9,904 bases of DNA from an uncultured Actinomycetes bacterium (GTDB lineage Bacteria > Actinomycetota > Actinomycetes > Nanopelagicales > Nanopelagicaceae). The position numbers were made by a program, and so were the translations under genes. Location: the NCBI GenBank assembly GCA_903928395.1, contig CAIYQS010000259.1, forward strand, positions 1 to 9,904. Direction: 5' to 3'. Positions 7,262 through 9,904 of the stretch are shown here, piece after piece (the first letter of the stretch is position 1; each line of letters opens with the position of its first letter). The notes under the pieces were generated by a model that worked only from the letters and a program-made list of their open reading frames with translations, made no database searches and was not told where the DNA came from.

Positions 7262-8616
7262 CACATGAATCTTGGCCACCATTTGATAATTGGTATCGTC
7301 CGCCAATCCCTTCTAGGACGTACCATAATGAATTCTTGGAAGAAGTATCTCAAGAGATCGCATCTACTATCTCTAATCCCGTACTTAGAAATCTCTTCCT
7401 CAATTGTTTCATGAACACATTGGACACAACTATAAATGCAACCCACGATGGCACTAATCCTTTAACATATGTGATTACTGGAGACATCGATGCCATGTGG
7501 CTGCGCGATTCAACACTACAAATGCGCCCCTATCTAGAGTTTGTAACCCATTCATCGCAAGTACGAGAGCTATTTGTTGGGCTAATCAGTCGACAGTCTG
7601 ACTTCATCCTCATAGATCCTTACGCAAACGCCTTTTACAACACACCCAAATTTGGCATTCATAAAAGTGATTTGACGGAGATGAAGCCCGGCGTCCATGA
7701 ACGCAAATGGGAATTAGATTCATTAATATTCCACATAGACCTAGTCTGCAGTTTTGCGAGAATCACCGGGGACATGAGTATTTTTACTCCCACAGAGATC
7801 AATACCATCACCCGAATACTGGACACGTTGAAGATCGAACAGCGTTTAACGAACCATAGTCTTTATCATTTTGATCGAGTTACCGGCAACCCTATAGACA
7901 CTCTTTCGAACTCTGGAAAGGGACCGAACTCGGGGTTCACCGGAATGATTCACTCAGCGTTTAGACCTTCAGACGATGCCTGTGAGTACCCATTTCATAT
8001 CCCTTCAAATCTATTTGCAGCCAAAGTTCTCAAGGACTTAGCAGAATTCTTGCTTGCCCTTAATCTCTCCATGCTTCAGCAACTCTGTTCTAACCTTGTA
8101 CTCGAGATCGAATCGGGAATAGAGGAATTTGGGATAAATAGAGAAGAAGGTGCGCCCACGATCTATTATTATGAAGTTGACGGGCTAGGCAATGCAAATG
8201 TTATGGATGACGCCAATATTCCTAACCTCCTATCGCTACCCTACTTGCAGGTTTCTTCAACTGCGACCGATATCTACCAAGCCACCAGAGGCGTAATATT
8301 GAGCTCAAAAAATCCTTACTTTTACCGCGGAACATTGGGTTCTGGAATTGGATCCCCGCATACGCCGGAAAACTTTGTCTGGCCAATCTCGTTGATAACG
8401 GAGGCATTCACAACTCAAGATCGGGAAGTTTGGCGGAGAAATTTGCGACTATTGTTGGTTTCAAGTGCGCATACGGGTCTACTGCACGAGAGTTTCGACA
8501 TTGCAGATCCGAGCCTTTATACCCGGCCCTGGTTTGCATGGTGCAATTCCTACTTCGGAGAATTTATTCTACGTATATGGAGGGAAGATCCTAATTTCCT
8601 AAGGGAGTTTGAGTGA
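7258..8616 (+). CDS. GH125 exo-alpha-1,6-mannosidase-type enzyme (formerly DUF1237)
   Basis: Members of this family are metal-independent, inverting exo-alpha-mannosidases that remove terminal alpha-1,6-linked mannose. Seen: TGDIDAMWLRDST at 74-86, IDPYANAF at 119-126, HERKWELDSL at about 147-156, a block RPSDDACEYPFHIPSN containing D239-D240, and LLHESFD containing E411. From memory the Clostridium perfringens enzyme uses D220 as acid and E393 as base. The 173-residue spacing there is nearly the same as D239 to E411 here (172), supporting these as the catalytic pair. Length 452 is normal and there is no signal peptide, so it acts in the cytoplasm. It begins with GTG overlapping the GH36 stop (GTGA at 7258-7261), with only a weak AGG at 7247-7249 upstream, so it is probably translationally coupled. 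Odd: D78 where the family usually has proline. The family is secure; its natural substrate is not. Confidence 0.9.
   Translation: MTHESWPPFDNWYRPPIPSRTYHNEFLEEVSQEIASTISNPVLRNLFLNCFMNTLDTTINATHDGTNPLTYVITGDIDAMWLRDSTLQMRPYLEFVTHSSQVRELFVGLISRQSDFILIDPYANAFYNTPKFGIHKSDLTEMKPGVHERKWELDSLIFHIDLVCSFARITGDMSIFTPTEINTITRILDTLKIEQRLTNHSLYHFDRVTGNPIDTLSNSGKGPNSGFTGMIHSAFRPSDDACEYPFHIPSNLFAAKVLKDLAEFLLALNLSMLQQLCSNLVLEIESGIEEFGINREEGAPTIYYYEVDGLGNANVMDDANIPNLLSLPYLQVSSTATDIYQATRGVILSSKNPYFYRGTLGSGIGSPHTPENFVWPISLITEAFTTQDREVWRRNLRLLLVSSAHTGLLHESFDIADPSLYTRPWFAWCNSYFGEFILRIWREDPNFLREFE
8601..8607 (+). promoter_or_regulatory. Shine-Dalgarno site deciding the GTG start of the mutarotase-like gene
   Basis: AAGGGAG lies inside the end of the GH125 gene, five bases before the GTG at 8613. 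It supports the GTG start that overlaps the preceding TGA stop (GTGA at 8613-8616). Confidence 0.65.
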
Positions 8617-9497
8617 CGCTTTACCATCTTACGAGTGCGTCTATCCAGATTGAGGTACTTCCTCACTTCGGTGGTGCGATTTCAAAATGCTACTTTGGAG
8701 GCGCTCAGATATTTGCTATCTCTCCGTATAGCAACTTGGAACCCACTTTCTTGGGTGATGAAGCTGATTGGGTGCGGGCTTGGAATGGGGGCTGGCAGCT
8801 TGCAATTCCTAATGCTGGTTCCAACTCTATGCAATTGCCTTATCCGCAGGGCTTTCACGGCAACGCTTCCCAGGACAAATGGTTGGTTGAACATAGTAGC
8901 CACCAGTCAATCGTGCTCCGCTGGCGCAAAGAGGAGTTGGACATATCAAGGGTAATACGAGTTATGAGCAATCAAATATTGGTCGAGTGTTCAGTTACAA
9001 ATCTTGGTTTAGATACCAGAGAGATTATTGCAACAGAGCATTTGGTATTTGGTGACCAGTTCATTCAAGATCCAATTACTCTGCACCCCGATGAAAATAG
9101 CGAGTTCATGCCCCTGGACCAAACCGGGAGTAAATTCTCTGCGATCTGGCAGAAGTGGGGAAGCACTACCTGGGAGACCCTCACCAACGAACAGCCAGCC
9201 CGCATGGGGGTGCTAAAGACATTTAAAATCGCTCTCATATCCGGGAAGATCAGAGCTACTATTGCATGGGACAAAGAGATGTTCCCTTTTACCTGGCTGT
9301 GGCAAGAATTTGCAAAATCTCGTGCGGAGCCGTGGAATGGGTTGGTCCAGGCGCTGGGCATCGAACCCGCAATGACAGATAATGGTTTAGGGCTTACGGA
9401 AGCCTCTCGTACTGGCCAAGCAGTGAGAGTCGCACCTGCCACAACCGTAACCTGGCATATGTCAGTGACTCTCGAAGACGTAAAAGGTGGGGAATGA
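8613..9497 (+). CDS. Aldose 1-epimerase (mutarotase)-like protein
   Basis: Probably interconverts alpha and beta anomers of a hexose released by the neighbouring glycosidases. Seen: a beta-rich protein of 294 residues with features of the galactose mutarotase-like superfamily. An early IQIEVLPHFGGAISKCYFGG matches the typical opening strands. FHGNASQDKW lies at about 87-96, EHLVFGDQF has H143 as a candidate catalytic histidine, and LGIEPAMTDNGLG contains E251 as a candidate catalytic base. The match is to the divergent mutarotase-like group rather than classical GalM, so a non-enzymatic or different epimerase role is possible. It starts at GTG overlapping the GH125 stop, with a good ribosome binding site at 8601-8607. 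The context fits: a retaining GH36 enzyme would release the alpha anomer and inverting enzymes the beta anomer, so a mutarotase would let one downstream enzyme use them all (inference). Confidence 0.8.
   Translation: MTLYHLTSASIQIEVLPHFGGAISKCYFGGAQIFAISPYSNLEPTFLGDEADWVRAWNGGWQLAIPNAGSNSMQLPYPQGFHGNASQDKWLVEHSSHQSIVLRWRKEELDISRVIRVMSNQILVECSVTNLGLDTREIIATEHLVFGDQFIQDPITLHPDENSEFMPLDQTGSKFSAIWQKWGSTTWETLTNEQPARMGVLKTFKIALISGKIRATIAWDKEMFPFTWLWQEFAKSRAEPWNGLVQALGIEPAMTDNGLGLTEASRTGQAVRVAPATTVTWHMSVTLEDVKGGE
9485..9491 (+). promoter_or_regulatory. Shine-Dalgarno site deciding the GTG start of the SDR gene
   Basis: AGGTGGG lies at the end of the mutarotase-like gene, seven bases before the GTG at 9499. 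It supports that GTG over the in-frame ATG at 9529, which would leave an unusually short stretch before the nucleotide-binding glycine motif. Confidence 0.6.
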
Positions 9498-9498
9498 C

Positions 9499-9904
9499 GT
9501 GAATTTAGGAAATGACCCGTTCAAAGCTATGACTGCGGTCGTCACGGGAGGTGGCAGTGGAATAGGTGCTGCAACAGCACGTGTCTTGCAAGCCGGAGGA
9601 GCTCGGGTTCTTGTCCTGGACATTCAAGAAAATCCAGACTTTGAAACGATTCTTACGGATCTGCGACAGACGGAATCCTTCCCCGAAATCACCAAAAGCA
9701 TCCGAAAAATACTCGGGCACATAGATATCTTGGTAAACGCTGCAGGGATATCCAAACCAGCAGAACTTTCCGCTCTCTCGAAAGAAAGCTACCGCGATAC
9801 CCAGTTAGTCAATCTGGAATCTCCGATTTTTCTTATGAAATTCATAGGTTCCCAGATGTGTCAGCGTGGATTTGGACGAATAGTAAATGTTTCTAGTGTC
9901 CACG
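9499..9904 (+). CDS. Short-chain dehydrogenase/reductase (SDR), N-terminal part, truncated by window end
   Basis: An NAD(P)-dependent oxidoreductase, open to the window edge with 135 complete codons visible. Seen: the Rossmann glycine motif TGGGSGIG at 16-23, an acidic residue D41 after the second strand (VLVLD), which usually favours NAD over NADP, NAAG at 80-83, and NVSS at about 130-133. The active-site tyrosine and lysine (YxxxK) lie beyond the window, so catalytic competence cannot be checked. The GTG start lies one base after the mutarotase-like stop and is supported by AGGTGGG at 9485-9491. As the next operon gene it may oxidise a released or mutarotated sugar or polyol, but SDR substrates cannot be read from this region. 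The stretch between D41 and NAAG (38 residues) is slightly short for the family. Confidence 0.9.
   Translation, partial: MNLGNDPFKAMTAVVTGGGSGIGAATARVLQAGGARVLVLDIQENPDFETILTDLRQTESFPEITKSIRKILGHIDILVNAAGISKPAELSALSKESYRDTQLVNLESPIFLMKFIGSQMCQRGFGRIVNVSSVH

Noticed and set aside
9065..9442. 125-codon open frame on the minus strand inside the mutarotase-like gene
   Set aside because: It lies wholly opposite a gene with recognisable family motifs, and I recognise no family in its product. It is a shadow frame.
1..9904. tRNA, rRNA, CRISPR, insertion sequence or attachment site
   Set aside because: Coding sequence fills nearly the whole window; I saw no repeat-spacer array, no transposase-like protein, and no tRNA-like cloverleaf or rRNA stretch in the gaps.

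Overview
The window holds nine genes, all on the + strand and tightly packed. It looks like one regulated locus for importing and dismantling an alpha-linked oligosaccharide or glycoside. A LacI-family repressor gene (28-1023) comes first. A 74-base gap follows with a candidate promoter, a perfect 6+6 inverted repeat over its -35 box, and a near-perfect ribosome binding site. From 1098 to the window end the genes are spaced by 26 bases at most, or overlap by four, with no visible terminator, so they probably form one transcript.

Layout: 1098-2507 is a debranching-enzyme-like (alpha/alpha)6 glycosidase (amylo-alpha-1,6-glucosidase type). 2534-3853 is a secreted sugar-binding protein. 3863-4798 and 4802-5632 are the two permeases of a CUT1-type ABC importer. 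5636-7261 is a GH36 (melibiase) alpha-galactosidase-type enzyme. 7258-8616 is a GH125 exo-alpha-1,6-mannosidase-type enzyme. 8613-9497 is an aldose 1-epimerase (mutarotase)-like protein. 9499 to the end is the N-terminal part of a short-chain dehydrogenase/reductase (SDR), cut by the window edge. The importer's ATPase is not in the window.

How the parts may work together (inference): the binding protein captures a small glycan and the permeases import it. Three glycosidases without signal peptides, whose families typically act on alpha-linked galactose, mannose and glucose, trim it in the cytoplasm. The mutarotase-like protein equilibrates the released anomers and the SDR may oxidise a product. 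The repressor probably senses the imported sugar. GH36, GH125 and a debranching-like enzyme together in one import operon is the most unusual aspect. It suggests a mixed alpha-galacto/manno/gluco substrate that I cannot name from sequence.

Organism: a bacterium of moderate GC content (mid to high 40s percent by eye, not counted) with compact gene packing, four-base GTGA overlaps and GTG starts. Gene style and protein types fit a small-genome, possibly freshwater, actinobacterium, but this is a low-confidence guess. The cysteine-free, non-lipoprotein binding protein is not what one usually expects in a Gram-positive cell. I see no RNA genes, CRISPR, insertion sequences or phage genes. No gene-free stretch exceeds 300 bases.
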